Shown piece after piece: positions 12,925 to 22,214 of a stretch of 27,719 bases of DNA. The DNA is taken from the NCBI GenBank assembly GCA_043806315.1, contig JAZDHF010000163.1, positions 1-27,719 of the forward strand. Reading direction: 5' to 3'. Below the pieces are notes generated by a model that saw nothing but the letters and a program-made list of their open reading frames with translations, made no database searches and had not been told where the DNA came from. Within the stretch, counting starts at the first letter, position 1; every line of letters starts with the position of its first letter. This DNA comes from SBAX01 sp043806315. Lineage in GTDB: Bacteria > Planctomycetota > Phycisphaerae > UBA1845. The translations under genes and the position numbers were made by a program.

Positions 12925-15900
12925 ATGCAAAGACCCATTCGATGGACCATCGGACTGACGTGCCTGGCGGGTCTCGTCGCTCTGGGGTCGATGCTCGTCG
13001 GGTTCGTGTCCTGCGGCACGGCCCCCACCCCCTTCCTGGTTCAAGGACCGAGCCAGCTCGGCAACGTGCCGTCGACGATGACGATCGCGGAACCGATCGC
13101 CAACATCACACGCGGGCAAGGCGACCCGTTCCTCATCAAGTGGACCGACGCCGACCCGGACTCGGCGGCCAAGATCCGCTTCTCGCTGGTGAACACGCAA
13201 ACCAACTCCGTCATCGTTCTGGTCGACGGAATTGAGGAGGACGACCAAGTCGGACCGGACAATGAGACGGTGGCGACGTCCCTGATCCCGGTGGGCACGT
13301 ATAATCTCCTCGGGACCATCGCGGATGAAAAGACCTCCGTCGAGGTTTTCGCGATGACGACGGGAACCACGCCGGCGCGAGTGATCGTGACCATCGTTGC
13401 GGCGGGCGGCGGCCCCCAGACGGTCCCGCCGATTCTGACGGTGACGGCCCCGGCCTTCAACCTGAGCGTCGCCCAGGACGATCAGGTGGAAGTGCGCGTG
13501 CAACCCAGCGCCCTGGCGCCGGTAACGACGATCCCCTTCGACCCCGACAGCGACATCACGCTGTACCTGGTGCTCGATCTCGATCTGGATCCGAACAACG
13601 ACGATCCGGCGAACCCGGACCCCTCGCAAATCATCGTTCTCGACAGGAAACCAGTTGCCATAGGCGGCTTTCAGGTGGACCCGTTCATGGAGCGGATCGA
13701 CTTGGCCGTCGTCCCCCCGCGTCCGAACGGAGACCCGTACTACATCCGCGTGACGGCGGATGACGGGACCAACCCCCGCGTGCACCAGTACGCGGTGGGG
13801 ACGCTCAACGTCGTGCAATTGGCCGCAGGCATCGTGGACCTGGCGGACATCGGGCGTAAGGTCTCCGGGGCGACGCTCTTTGGTTTCAACCCCGGGGCGA
13901 ACCTGGGTTCGAGCGTCGCCAGCGTCCAGGACTTCGACAACGACGGGCTCGATGACTTCGTCGTCGTCGCCCAGTTCGGGAATCCGCAGAACGTCGGCCC
14001 CGTCGGCGAAGCGTATTTGCTGTACGGTCGCGACGACATCCGCTTGGGCGGGATGATATCCGTAAACTCGATCGGCAACACCATTAACGGGGTCGTCTTC
14101 CAGGCCCCGCCCATCCGCCGCCCATTTGCGGCGGATGCTTTCCCGCGAACCGAGGGGATTGCGGATGTCAGTTTCATCCGTGACCTGACGGGAGACGGTC
14201 GCCCGGAGTTGATCTTCGGACTGCCGCATGTGCATGGCGCCTATGATTCGACGGATTACGACCCGGGGGACTCCCCTCCCCAGGATATAGACCCTGTGGG
14301 TTGTTACCCCGACCCGTACGTGAATAACATTTCCACCCAAGGGGGGCCGGACGTCCAGTTCTACGCCGGCGGTATGGCCGTCATGGTCAATAGCTCGAAC
14401 CGAGATGTGGAAGGCGTCAATATTAACTTGAACCGACTGGAGTCCACGGCAATCACTCTTGAGCTCGTCGGGCAGCTACCTCTTCGTCTGGGCACCAGCG
14501 GTCTGGATCCATCGGGCGGCATTATCACTCGGGCCAGCAACGGCCCGACGCCTGCCGAACAGCTCGGAAACGACCCTCAGGAGGCGGGACGAATAGCAGG
14601 CGTGCGCTTCATCGCCGGTGGGTACGACTTCGTCGGTCAGTTCCTCACTGGTCCCGTCCCGCCTCGCGAGGATGAGTTTGGGTCCAGCGTGGGTTCGTTG
14701 GGGGACTTGAACAGCGATGGGCTGGATGAAATCATCCTTTCGGCCCCGCGAAACGAACGGTACCTCTCCGACCTGCAAACCTCGACCCCAGCCGGGTCCT
14801 TCAACTCCCACTTGGAATCGACATCTTTCCATGGAAGCATCGTGATTCTACCCGGCGACAACTACAACCTCACGCTTTGGCGGGACATGAGCGATGACAG
14901 CGGCACGTCCCTCATTCCTCTCCTGGACCATCACATTGTCGGGCCCTTCGGCGGTTGTACGTCGCCGCGCGTGTCCCGGAGTTATTTCATCCCGGCGGAG
15001 GCGGCGGAGATTTTCGCGGAAGACATCGACGACATGCTCGGCGGAGGCAGGTCGGCGGGCGATTTCAATCAGGACTGGCTGGATGACATTCTGTGCGGCG
15101 CGCCGCTCAATGACCGTCGTTCCACGCTACGCGATTCCGGCGCCGTCTACATCATCTACGGCCGGACGACCTTCGGCCAAATCGAACTAAAAAAGGCCAA
15201 CGATCCGCTGTTGCGGCCGCCGATGTTGCGCGTCCGCGGCGTGTCCCCCGGCGACCAGATCGGGTGGCGTCAAACGTCCGGCTTGGACGTCAACGGGGAT
15301 CGAGTCGATGACATCTTCATCAGTTCTCCGAGGACGGACTTCGGGGATGTCACGCGGTCGACCTGCGGCGGGGATTTCAACCGCGACGGCATCATCGACG
15401 CCAACGACCTCCACGAGGTCTCCTTCCACGACTGTCTGGTGAGCGTCGGCGACGAGGTCTTTTCCGACGACCCCTGCAAGGTCTTCGATTACGACAACGA
15501 CGGGGACATCGACGCGGACGATCGTTGCGTGTTCTGCTGTCTGTCCGGGGAGTGCGAGCCGGACGGCATGTGCGTGTCCGGGCGAAGCGCGAACTGCTGT
15601 GAAAACATGGTCGACAACGGCTTTGTCGGAATCATTTTCGGCGGACGATTCACCGACGGCGACCGCGACATCACCCAGATCGCGGCGAGCGACCTTCCCG
15701 GGACCGTCTTCTACGGCGGGCACGCGGGCGATCGGGCGGGGATGGACGTCAGCTCGGCCGGGGACTTCAATCAGGACGGCTTCGGCGACATCCTCATCGC
15801 CGCTCCGGGCGAGGTCCGCCGCGACAGCGCCGGACGTCAGCGGGTCGGCGTCGTGTACCTCATTTTCGGCGGAACGCACTTGCAGAACACGACGTGGAAT

Positions 15901-16203
15901 CTGTCCGACCCCGAACGGGGCGTCGGCTCGCCGGAGCTGCCGGGCGTTGTCTTCCTGAGTCCGTTCGTCAAAGCCCGACCCAATGAGGCCGCTCCGACCA
16001 CCGTCGGCTTCATCGGCGATATCAACCATGACGGGTTCGGCGACATCCTCATCGGCAACCCCAAGGCCGACTTCATCGACCTCAGCTTCCCCCAGGGACC
16101 CGACGCCCCCGGCTCCGACCCCGCCGCCGGTCGCCGCAGTAATGCCGGGAACGCTTACATCGTTTATGGGAACAACTTCGGCAGCAACCGGGCGTCGCCG
16201 TAA
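12925..16203 (+). CDS. FG-GAP beta-propeller lipoprotein with an embedded Cys-rich dockerin-like module
   Basis: A 1092-aa secreted protein. The ATG at 12925 is chosen because GGAGGAG lies eight bases upstream and a lipoprotein signal follows: basic start, hydrophobic LTCLAGLVALGSMLVGFVSC, likely lipidated C30. Residues about 45-310 are beta-rich, with Ig/cadherin-like phrases. Seven integrin-type FG-GAP calcium loops then appear near residues 336 (DFDNDGLDDF), 420, 594, 713 (DFNQDWLDDI), 789, 948 (DFNQDGFGDI) and 1032 (DINHDGFGDI), forming an alpha-integrin-like propeller. Between loops five and six, residues about 811-893 hold two EF-hand-like dockerin loops (DFNRDGIIDANDL and DYDNDGDIDADD) with about ten cysteines. 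The likely role is Ca-dependent adhesion or extracellular binding, which is inferred. No cohesin is seen. Confidence 0.92.
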   Translation: MQRPIRWTIGLTCLAGLVALGSMLVGFVSCGTAPTPFLVQGPSQLGNVPSTMTIAEPIANITRGQGDPFLIKWTDADPDSAAKIRFSLVNTQTNSVIVLVDGIEEDDQVGPDNETVATSLIPVGTYNLLGTIADEKTSVEVFAMTTGTTPARVIVTIVAAGGGPQTVPPILTVTAPAFNLSVAQDDQVEVRVQPSALAPVTTIPFDPDSDITLYLVLDLDLDPNNDDPANPDPSQIIVLDRKPVAIGGFQVDPFMERIDLAVVPPRPNGDPYYIRVTADDGTNPRVHQYAVGTLNVVQLAAGIVDLADIGRKVSGATLFGFNPGANLGSSVASVQDFDNDGLDDFVVVAQFGNPQNVGPVGEAYLLYGRDDIRLGGMISVNSIGNTINGVVFQAPPIRRPFAADAFPRTEGIADVSFIRDLTGDGRPELIFGLPHVHGAYDSTDYDPGDSPPQDIDPVGCYPDPYVNNISTQGGPDVQFYAGGMAVMVNSSNRDVEGVNINLNRLESTAITLELVGQLPLRLGTSGLDPSGGIITRASNGPTPAEQLGNDPQEAGRIAGVRFIAGGYDFVGQFLTGPVPPREDEFGSSVGSLGDLNSDGLDEIILSAPRNERYLSDLQTSTPAGSFNSHLESTSFHGSIVILPGDNYNLTLWRDMSDDSGTSLIPLLDHHIVGPFGGCTSPRVSRSYFIPAEAAEIFAEDIDDMLGGGRSAGDFNQDWLDDILCGAPLNDRRSTLRDSGAVYIIYGRTTFGQIELKKANDPLLRPPMLRVRGVSPGDQIGWRQTSGLDVNGDRVDDIFISSPRTDFGDVTRSTCGGDFNRDGIIDANDLHEVSFHDCLVSVGDEVFSDDPCKVFDYDNDGDIDADDRCVFCCLSGECEPDGMCVSGRSANCCENMVDNGFVGIIFGGRFTDGDRDITQIAASDLPGTVFYGGHAGDRAGMDVSSAGDFNQDGFGDILIAAPGEVRRDSAGRQRVGVVYLIFGGTHLQNTTWNLSDPERGVGSPELPGVVFLSPFVKARPNEAAPTTVGFIGDINHDGFGDILIGNPKADFIDLSFPQGPDAPGSDPAAGRRSNAGNAYIVYGNNFGSNRASP

Positions 16204-16213
16204 TCGGGGTGAA

Positions 16214-16249
16214 CCCGCCGAGGCGGGACCCGCCGGATGAATCCGGCGG
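16214..16249. repeat. Tandem hairpins after the FG-GAP gene
   Basis: CCCGCC/GGCGGG (16214-16227) is followed directly by CCGCCGGAT/ATCCGGCGG (16230-16249), each with a 2-nt loop. They begin 11 bases past the FG-GAP stop codon and lie before the ATPase gene. They could stop transcription between the two, but no T-run follows. They may equally be REP-like repeats. Confidence 0.75.
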
Positions 16250-16344
16250 TTCGGGCGGGGATCCGTTCCCGCCGAACCGGTCCCTCCGCCCCGGCGTAGT
16301 ATGCTCAACTTTCGCCCACGGGTGTTTCGTAGGGAGCGCACGGT

Positions 16345-18351
16345 ATGGCCCATGCCCACATGAAGGAAATCGAAGCCGAAACCCTGAAGGCCAGCGGGCT
16401 GCTCATCGGCACGCTCATGGGCGGTATGCTCGTGGTCAGTTCCTTCGTGGTCGATTTTCCGTGGGTGGCCAGGACGCTCTTCCAGCACGAAACCGCGGTC
16501 GGATCAGGCGGCCGTCTCCACACGCCCTACTCCGATGTGATCGCCTTGTGCGGCGCCGTCCTGCTCGGGGCGCCGCTGGTATGGCACGCCCTCAAGTGCC
16601 TCGCCCACGGTCACACGCACATGGAGGAACTTGTGGCGCTGGCCGTCGTCGCCGCCATCGCCCTCGGCGAATACCAGGAAGCCGGGATCATCGCCTTCTT
16701 CATGGTCATCTCCAACTTGATCGAAACGCGGACCGCGCTCGGCGCCCGGGCCTCGATCGAGTCGCTGCTTCGTCTGACGCCGGACAAGGCCCATCGCCTT
16801 CGCCCCGACGGGTCTGAGGAGTTGGTCGAAGCTAAGCTGCTCCACCCCGGTGAATTGATCCGCGTGCGGCCCGGCGACAACATCCCCGCCGACGGTGAGG
16901 TCCTCTCCGGCGAATCCACGGTCAATCAGGCGAACATCACCGGTGAGTCGCTTCCGCTGGACAAGGCCGTCGGGCACGAGGTCTTCAGCGGCACCAACAA
17001 CCTCACCGGCATGTTGGACATCCGGGTCACCAAAGCGGGCGGCGACACCACGTTGGGCCGCGTGCAACGCCTCATCCTCGATGCGGAAAAGACGCGCATC
17101 CCGCTCATGCGCCTGATCGACCGCTACGCGGGCTGGTATACCCCGACCATCTGCATGTTGGCCGCCGTCGTCTGGTTCTTCTCCGAGGACAAGGAAGTCG
17201 GCGTGCGCAAGGCGATCACCATGCTCATCATTGCCTGCCCCTGCGCCCTGGTCCTCGCCACCCCGACCGCGATGGTCGCGGCCCTGAGCTGCGCCGCCCG
17301 GCTCGGAATCCTCATCAAAAACGTGGTTCAACTGGAGTTCGCCCGCTCACTCACCGCGGTAATTTTCGACAAGACCGGCACGCTCACCACGGGCGAACTG
17401 TCCGTCTCCCAAATGAAACCGGCCCCGGGCGTGGACGGCGCGGACCTGTTGTGGGCAGCCGCATCGGCGGAACAAATGAGCAAACATCCGGCGGCGCTGG
17501 CCCTGACCGCGGTTGCGCGCAAGGCCAAGATCGAGCTGGCCCATCCCAACAACTTCAACGAGACCGCCGGTCGCGGTGTGACGGCGCAGGTCGGCGGCGA
17601 TCAAATCCTCGTCGGCCGCAGCCAATGGCTAACCGACCAGGGCGTGGACATGAGCCTCACGCGCCACCCCGACTACGCCGAACCGGAGGGCGTGAGCATG
17701 TTGTACGTCGCCCGCAACGGCAAGTGCCTAGGCTGGATCGGGTTGGAGGATCGCACGCGGAGCGAGGCCCGCTCGGCCATCGAAGAACTTCGCAAGCTCC
17801 GCATCCGCAACATCTCCATGGTCACCGGCGACAAGTGGTCCGTCGCTCGCCGCGTCGGGGCCGAGATGGGCTGCACCGAGGTCCAGGCCGAGGTCCTGCC
17901 CGAGGAGAAGCTGCAACTGGTGGACGATCTCCGCCGCCGCGGGCACAAGGTGGCCGTCGTCGGCGACGGCGTCAACGACGCCCCCATGCTGGCCGCCAGC
18001 GACTTAGGCATCGCCATGGGCGCCGCGGGCAGCGACGTGGCCATCAACTCCGCCTCCATCGCCCTGATGAACAATGATCTATCGCGTCTGCCATTCTTGA
18101 TCCGTCTGTCCCGCGCCACGACGAAGGTCGTCTGGCAGAACATCCTCTTCGGCGTGGCCTTCATCGTGGTGACCATGACCCTGGCCATCTGGGGCCCGCT
18201 GACGCCGATCACCGCCGCCGTGGCTCACACCATCGCCACGGCCGTCGTCATCTTCAACAGCGCCCGCCTGGTGCGCTACGGCGAAGAGCGGGCCACCGAA
18301 CTGGAAAGCTACCTCGGCCCCTTCCCCGCCCAACCCGCCGTGGCCGGATGA
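16345..18351 (+). CDS. P1B-type heavy-metal translocating ATPase, metal specificity uncertain
   Basis: A 668-aa inner-membrane pump that moves a transition-metal ion using ATP. The ATG at 16345 follows GGGAG at normal spacing. The full P-type set is present: T199-G-E-S (actuator), C298-P-C300 in the metal-binding helix, phosphorylated D342 in DKTGT, H381-P in the nucleotide domain and G540-DGVND. About eight membrane helices are evident. There is no N-terminal HMA domain, only His-containing MAHAHMK and HGHTHMEE segments. In the last two helices the family-typical Lys and Asp of Zn/Cd pumps are not seen. The end reads TPITAAVAHTIATAVVIFNSARL, placing H628 where the selectivity residue is expected. 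Cu, Zn, Co or another ion all remain possible. No metal regulator or chaperone gene is adjacent. Confidence 0.95.
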   Translation: MAHAHMKEIEAETLKASGLLIGTLMGGMLVVSSFVVDFPWVARTLFQHETAVGSGGRLHTPYSDVIALCGAVLLGAPLVWHALKCLAHGHTHMEELVALAVVAAIALGEYQEAGIIAFFMVISNLIETRTALGARASIESLLRLTPDKAHRLRPDGSEELVEAKLLHPGELIRVRPGDNIPADGEVLSGESTVNQANITGESLPLDKAVGHEVFSGTNNLTGMLDIRVTKAGGDTTLGRVQRLILDAEKTRIPLMRLIDRYAGWYTPTICMLAAVVWFFSEDKEVGVRKAITMLIIACPCALVLATPTAMVAALSCAARLGILIKNVVQLEFARSLTAVIFDKTGTLTTGELSVSQMKPAPGVDGADLLWAAASAEQMSKHPAALALTAVARKAKIELAHPNNFNETAGRGVTAQVGGDQILVGRSQWLTDQGVDMSLTRHPDYAEPEGVSMLYVARNGKCLGWIGLEDRTRSEARSAIEELRKLRIRNISMVTGDKWSVARRVGAEMGCTEVQAEVLPEEKLQLVDDLRRRGHKVAVVGDGVNDAPMLAASDLGIAMGAAGSDVAINSASIALMNNDLSRLPFLIRLSRATTKVVWQNILFGVAFIVVTMTLAIWGPLTPITAAVAHTIATAVVIFNSARLVRYGEERATELESYLGPFPAQPAVAG

Positions 18352-18455
18352 TACGGCGCCGAGCCGAACCCAGTTGAAGACCACTCGCGCTTCTCGCAAA
18401 CCCCTGCGCACTCGCCGGTCGGTAGGGTGGATTCTACCCGCTACCGGGGGACAGA

Positions 18456-21400
18456 CTACGGGTTGCGGCGGGCGAAGCCCGCGCTACCCGGCTGGTCTTC
18501 GACACCAAAACTACGTTGGAAACCGGCAAAATCGATGAGGTCCACATCGTTGTCGCGGTCCGCATCGAAAATGGAACACGAGGCCGGATGGTTGGGTCCC
18601 ATGAAATTCCTGTTCAACGCAGCATAGTCGGACAGTCCGACGATGTGATCGCCATTCGAGTCGCCGGCTAGTTCGCAATCGTCTAGGAGACCGTTTGCGT
18701 TGCAATCGCGCCCCGTGCGGTGTGAAATCTCCAAATCGTCCGCGATCTGATTCGCGTTGCAATCCCGGTCGCAGATCGCCAGGAGCGGAGGGAACTGCGG
18801 CGGGCCCGTCCACGTGCGCTTCAGTTCGCTCCAGTCAGTGCAATTCACCGCTTGGTCCCGATTGGAGTCAGCCCGCAAGACGCATTCACAGCTTGGCGAG
18901 GCGGTGTTGAAACAACCGAATGTTCCGATCAGATCAAAGCTGTCCACATCGGCGTCGCCGTCCCGATCAAACTTCAAGTACTTAGCCACGTACAAACCCG
19001 AGTAGGCCGTGAAAGCAACCTCGCGCCGATCGTTCAGACTAATCTTCGGCCGATCGTTCCCTCCGACCTCCTGCCCACGGGTATCGAGTTCGGTAACCCC
19101 ATACACCCACACGGGGACCTCGTTCAGAAACACGCCTCGCGAGGCCAGAAGAACAGCCTCGTAGGCCACGTCATCGAGGTCGTTCGTGGCGGCGGAGCGG
19201 ATCTCGGTGATGTACTGACCGGCCACCGTATCTCCAACGCCATGGACAAAGTGCTTCGTCCCGTCCGGCGCATGCTGGAACGCGTTTCCCCCGTCCAGAA
19301 AGTAAACCGAACCGACTTCATTCCTTCGAGGTGAGCGAGGTGCATTGATACGGCGCCCGTCGACGACTTCCCCAGTCCGAGCGATAAGCACATTCGGTTC
19401 GACGATCGCAAAATCCCCGCCTTCCACGCGCAACACGGGCACGCGGTCGTTACCGAATCCATCGACGGGCTCGGGACGAATGGCGTTCAATTGGAAGTTG
19501 TCGATGAAATCGGCGCTCCAAAACAGGGCAGTCAGCTCGCTCGATTCCATATTCACCGAGTAAAGGGTGGTCGGGTCAGCCGTAGTAAAGCTCCCCAGGA
19601 CTGTGAAGTACCCTGTCTCGTTGTGGTCCACGTAGCGCCAGTCCTCGATGCGGCTCATTCGAATCGGCAAATCGGGCCGTCCGCGTTCAGCAACGAACAA
19701 GCGATCGTTGACGAAAATACCTGGTCCTACGTCGGCAACGTACGCGGGAATAAACACGTTCCCCTGTCGGTCACGCTGTGGCAGCGAGAGTTGGTCGATG
19801 GTGTAGCCGTCGATGACGTCGCCGTGTTTAATCACGTCGTACGTCCCGTCGCTTTTTTCGAGAAAGGCAGTGGACGCGGAGCCCGCGCCGCCGAGGAATA
19901 CGACCAACCCGTCATCTCCCAACTTGAAATCCGAGAAACCAACCTGGATCCCTTGAATATAGTCGCCCGCGGCGACGACCAGGCGGTAGGAAAACGGGGG
20001 CTGGATCGGCGGCTCCGGACACCCTTGCCCGAAGGCAGCCAGGAAGCCCCGAGAAGTCATCAAGTAAATCGTGCCGTCGTCTGCGATGGTCGGCGTTGAA
20101 ACGACGGACTCTTCAGGCCCGAGATCAATTCGCCATAGTTCCGTTCCAGCACTAGGGCTGAGGGCGATCAGATCGCCGCCAAGTTCTGGGAAAAGGATAG
20201 TCCCCTCACCGTCGATGGTGGGGGAGATCGCTCGTGCTGTCGGCGCGCCCGTGAAGCGCCACCGTTCCACCCCGTTTGGGGCAACCGCCACCAACGTCGC
20301 CTCATTGCCCGGAATCCCCTGTGACTTGGTGGCGAGGTACACCGCGCCGTCGGCGCCGACCGCCGGGGACGCGGCGTTGATGTCGTTCTGTACGCCGACG
20401 AGCCGTCGGTTCCATCTCTCGGTCCCGTCCGGGCTGAGGGCGATCAGCCTGTTTGGTGCAAGGTGGAAGTAGATGGTCCCGTCGGGCGCAATAGCCGGAG
20501 CGCCCACGCGGTTTTCATACTCATGAGACCAAAGTTCCTGTCCGGTTGTTGGATCCAGCTTGATGTGGAAGTATCCGGTGGAGACATGGATTCCACCGTC
20601 TACACCGCGAGCCAGGGGAGTGCTTTCGCCCTGCCCGCCGCCTCCGTCATAGTCCCAGAGGACCCTGCAATCGCGCGCGCATTTGCGGACTTGGACATAC
20701 CCGCTCGATCCGCTGGCGACATAAGCGTTGCCTTCCGGATCAAGCAATCCGGGGAGTTGAGGTCGTCCGCTCCCGCACACGGGGCGGCCATCGGCGCCGT
20801 TCAATCTCGCGGTCCCAAGCCAAAAGTCGCCGTCGGCGCGAACCGACGAGGACGCATTGTCGCCGTCGCCTAAAATGGCCCAGCGCACCCGCCCTTCCGG
20901 CGACAGCGCGGTTCGCCCCAGGTAAAGCGTTCCGTCCGGTGCGATGGTCGGCTGGACTTTTGGCAGTGTTGGGACGTTGTTGCTATTCGTCGGGGGGCGG
21001 TCGACCAAGACACTCCAAATTCGATTACGCTCGCTGGAAATCGCCGCCGATGTTCGGCCGCTCCGGGCGCTGTCATGCTGATAAGTCGACCAGCCCCCGG
21101 CGGGCTCGGAGCCGTCCGGGCATGTGTCGGGATAACAAAAAGTTTCGGGGCCGCTGAAGACCCCGTCAGCGGCCGCACACGCCGTCGCTGTCCTCAACGA
21201 GCAGGTTCCGCCGGCGCAGCACGCGCCCGGGGGATCACCCCCTTCGAGTCCACTAAGGATGGCGTAGTAAATATGCCTCACACCGGGAGCATCCATAGCC
21301 TGCCAAACCACACGGTTGCCATCAATGTTCGGTTCCTCATCCGAGTAATCGTTGTTCGTGAGCTGGTAATTCACTCCGAAGTACCGAAGGAAGATTTCAT

Positions 21401-22214
21401 AATCGTGACCGTCCCATCCCGCGAACACAATCACATCGCCGGAAACGTCCGGTTGCCAGGCAAAGAAGTTGTCGTCAGTGATCTGGACGGTGCCTTGGCC
21501 CGGTCGCCACCGATAGATGGTCTCCCGCGTGGAGGACAGGCCGAACCACACGATCGTGTTGCCGTCCGTTTGTGGTCGATAATCTCCATAGTCGTTGTCG
21601 GTCAACTGCACTTGGGTCCCATTGTCCCAAAAGTAGATTTCCGTGCCTGCCTCCCAAACCACCCACGAATCCTTGGCCCGGACGTATGATGCGGGAATTC
21701 CCGGTGACAGCTGGAACCGCTGTTGGCCATTGTCGTATTCGAGATATCCGAACGCATGCCACACCTTGCCGAATCCTCCAATGTCAGGCCCCAAGTCGTC
21801 GGTCCCGTTGTCAGTGAGCGTCGTGATTGTTCCCGCCTCCCAAAGCCGGATCTCGTAGTCTGCATAGAAGCTGCTCTTGCTTGCCCAGATGACGCGTCCT
21901 TGGTCGATTCGCGCGCCCCCTGCGGTGTGGTTGTCTGATATCTCAAGCGGCGCCGGATCGCCCTCGGTCCACTTCATGATTTTCTTGTCGGTCGAGCCAA
22001 AAGCGCCTTGGTGCCAGACATAGGTCGTGCCGCTGACGCTTGGAAAGGTGTCGGATCTGGGACCGTTGGTGAGCTGGAAGACCTCCCAGGTCGGCTCAGC
22101 AGCAGCGCCCGCCGTCAAAGAGACAGCGCTGGCGATCGCCACGACAACCGGGAGTGAATGCGGCGTGGCGAGTCTGCGCCAAACTTGACGAGAACCGAAA
22201 AGCGACAGATTCAC
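18456..22214 (-). CDS. Giant secreted mosaic protein: TolB-like propeller, Cys-rich module, PQQ-like propeller, dockerin-like repeats
   Basis: A 1252-aa exported protein. The start is GTG at 22214, behind a G-rich segment. It gives a signal peptide (basic MNLSLFGSRQVWRR, then VVVAIASAVSLTAGAAA). The only upstream option is a TTG at 22265. Residues about 45-330 repeat an LTDN...D..P...G..VVW pattern (TolB-like six-bladed propeller). Residues about 335-372 are Cys-rich (GACCAGGTCS...CYPDTCP). Residues about 375-725 form a PQQ-like propeller (WSTYQHDSARSGR; repeated APDGTIYF/WSHEYE phrases). Residues about 731-1085 contain GDDGLVVF/LNDRREVAF-type repeats. The C-terminus has several dockerin-like Ca loops (DRDGDADVDSFDL, DSNRDQAVN, DCNANGLLDDCEL, DADRDNDVDLIDF). 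The role is unknown; an extracellular binding protein is inferred. The last codons (GFARRNP) overlap a palindromic repeat. Confidence 0.92.
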   Translation of the reverse strand: MNLSLFGSRQVWRRLATPHSLPVVVAIASAVSLTAGAAAEPTWEVFQLTNGPRSDTFPSVSGTTYVWHQGAFGSTDKKIMKWTEGDPAPLEISDNHTAGGARIDQGRVIWASKSSFYADYEIRLWEAGTITTLTDNGTDDLGPDIGGFGKVWHAFGYLEYDNGQQRFQLSPGIPASYVRAKDSWVVWEAGTEIYFWDNGTQVQLTDNDYGDYRPQTDGNTIVWFGLSSTRETIYRWRPGQGTVQITDDNFFAWQPDVSGDVIVFAGWDGHDYEIFLRYFGVNYQLTNNDYSDEEPNIDGNRVVWQAMDAPGVRHIYYAILSGLEGGDPPGACCAGGTCSLRTATACAAADGVFSGPETFCYPDTCPDGSEPAGGWSTYQHDSARSGRTSAAISSERNRIWSVLVDRPPTNSNNVPTLPKVQPTIAPDGTLYLGRTALSPEGRVRWAILGDGDNASSSVRADGDFWLGTARLNGADGRPVCGSGRPQLPGLLDPEGNAYVASGSSGYVQVRKCARDCRVLWDYDGGGGQGESTPLARGVDGGIHVSTGYFHIKLDPTTGQELWSHEYENRVGAPAIAPDGTIYFHLAPNRLIALSPDGTERWNRRLVGVQNDINAASPAVGADGAVYLATKSQGIPGNEATLVAVAPNGVERWRFTGAPTARAISPTIDGEGTILFPELGGDLIALSPSAGTELWRIDLGPEESVVSTPTIADDGTIYLMTSRGFLAAFGQGCPEPPIQPPFSYRLVVAAGDYIQGIQVGFSDFKLGDDGLVVFLGGAGSASTAFLEKSDGTYDVIKHGDVIDGYTIDQLSLPQRDRQGNVFIPAYVADVGPGIFVNDRLFVAERGRPDLPIRMSRIEDWRYVDHNETGYFTVLGSFTTADPTTLYSVNMESSELTALFWSADFIDNFQLNAIRPEPVDGFGNDRVPVLRVEGGDFAIVEPNVLIARTGEVVDGRRINAPRSPRRNEVGSVYFLDGGNAFQHAPDGTKHFVHGVGDTVAGQYITEIRSAATNDLDDVAYEAVLLASRGVFLNEVPVWVYGVTELDTRGQEVGGNDRPKISLNDRREVAFTAYSGLYVAKYLKFDRDGDADVDSFDLIGTFGCFNTASPSCECVLRADSNRDQAVNCTDWSELKRTWTGPPQFPPLLAICDRDCNANQIADDLEISHRTGRDCNANGLLDDCELAGDSNGDHIVGLSDYAALNRNFMGPNHPASCSIFDADRDNDVDLIDFAGFQRSFGVEDQPGSAGFARRNP
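18468..18482. repeat. Small palindrome inside the 3' end of the mosaic-protein gene
   Basis: GCGGGC (18468-18473) and GCCCGC (18477-18482) pair around GAA. It encodes most of the final GSAGFARRNP residues of the secreted mosaic protein. The surrounding sequence (GGTTGCGGCGGGCGAAGCCC) has the look of an extragenic repeat. Confidence 0.65.

Noticed and set aside
12310..14340. 676-codon minus-strand frame overlapping the FG-GAP gene
   Set aside because: It is rich in Arg, Asp, His and Val-Gly as expected of an antisense frame in high-GC coding DNA. The plus strand carries a lipoprotein signal and FG-GAP motifs.
16204..16344. Intrinsic terminator after the FG-GAP gene
   Set aside because: The hairpins are strong but no T-run follows, so they are listed as repeats only.
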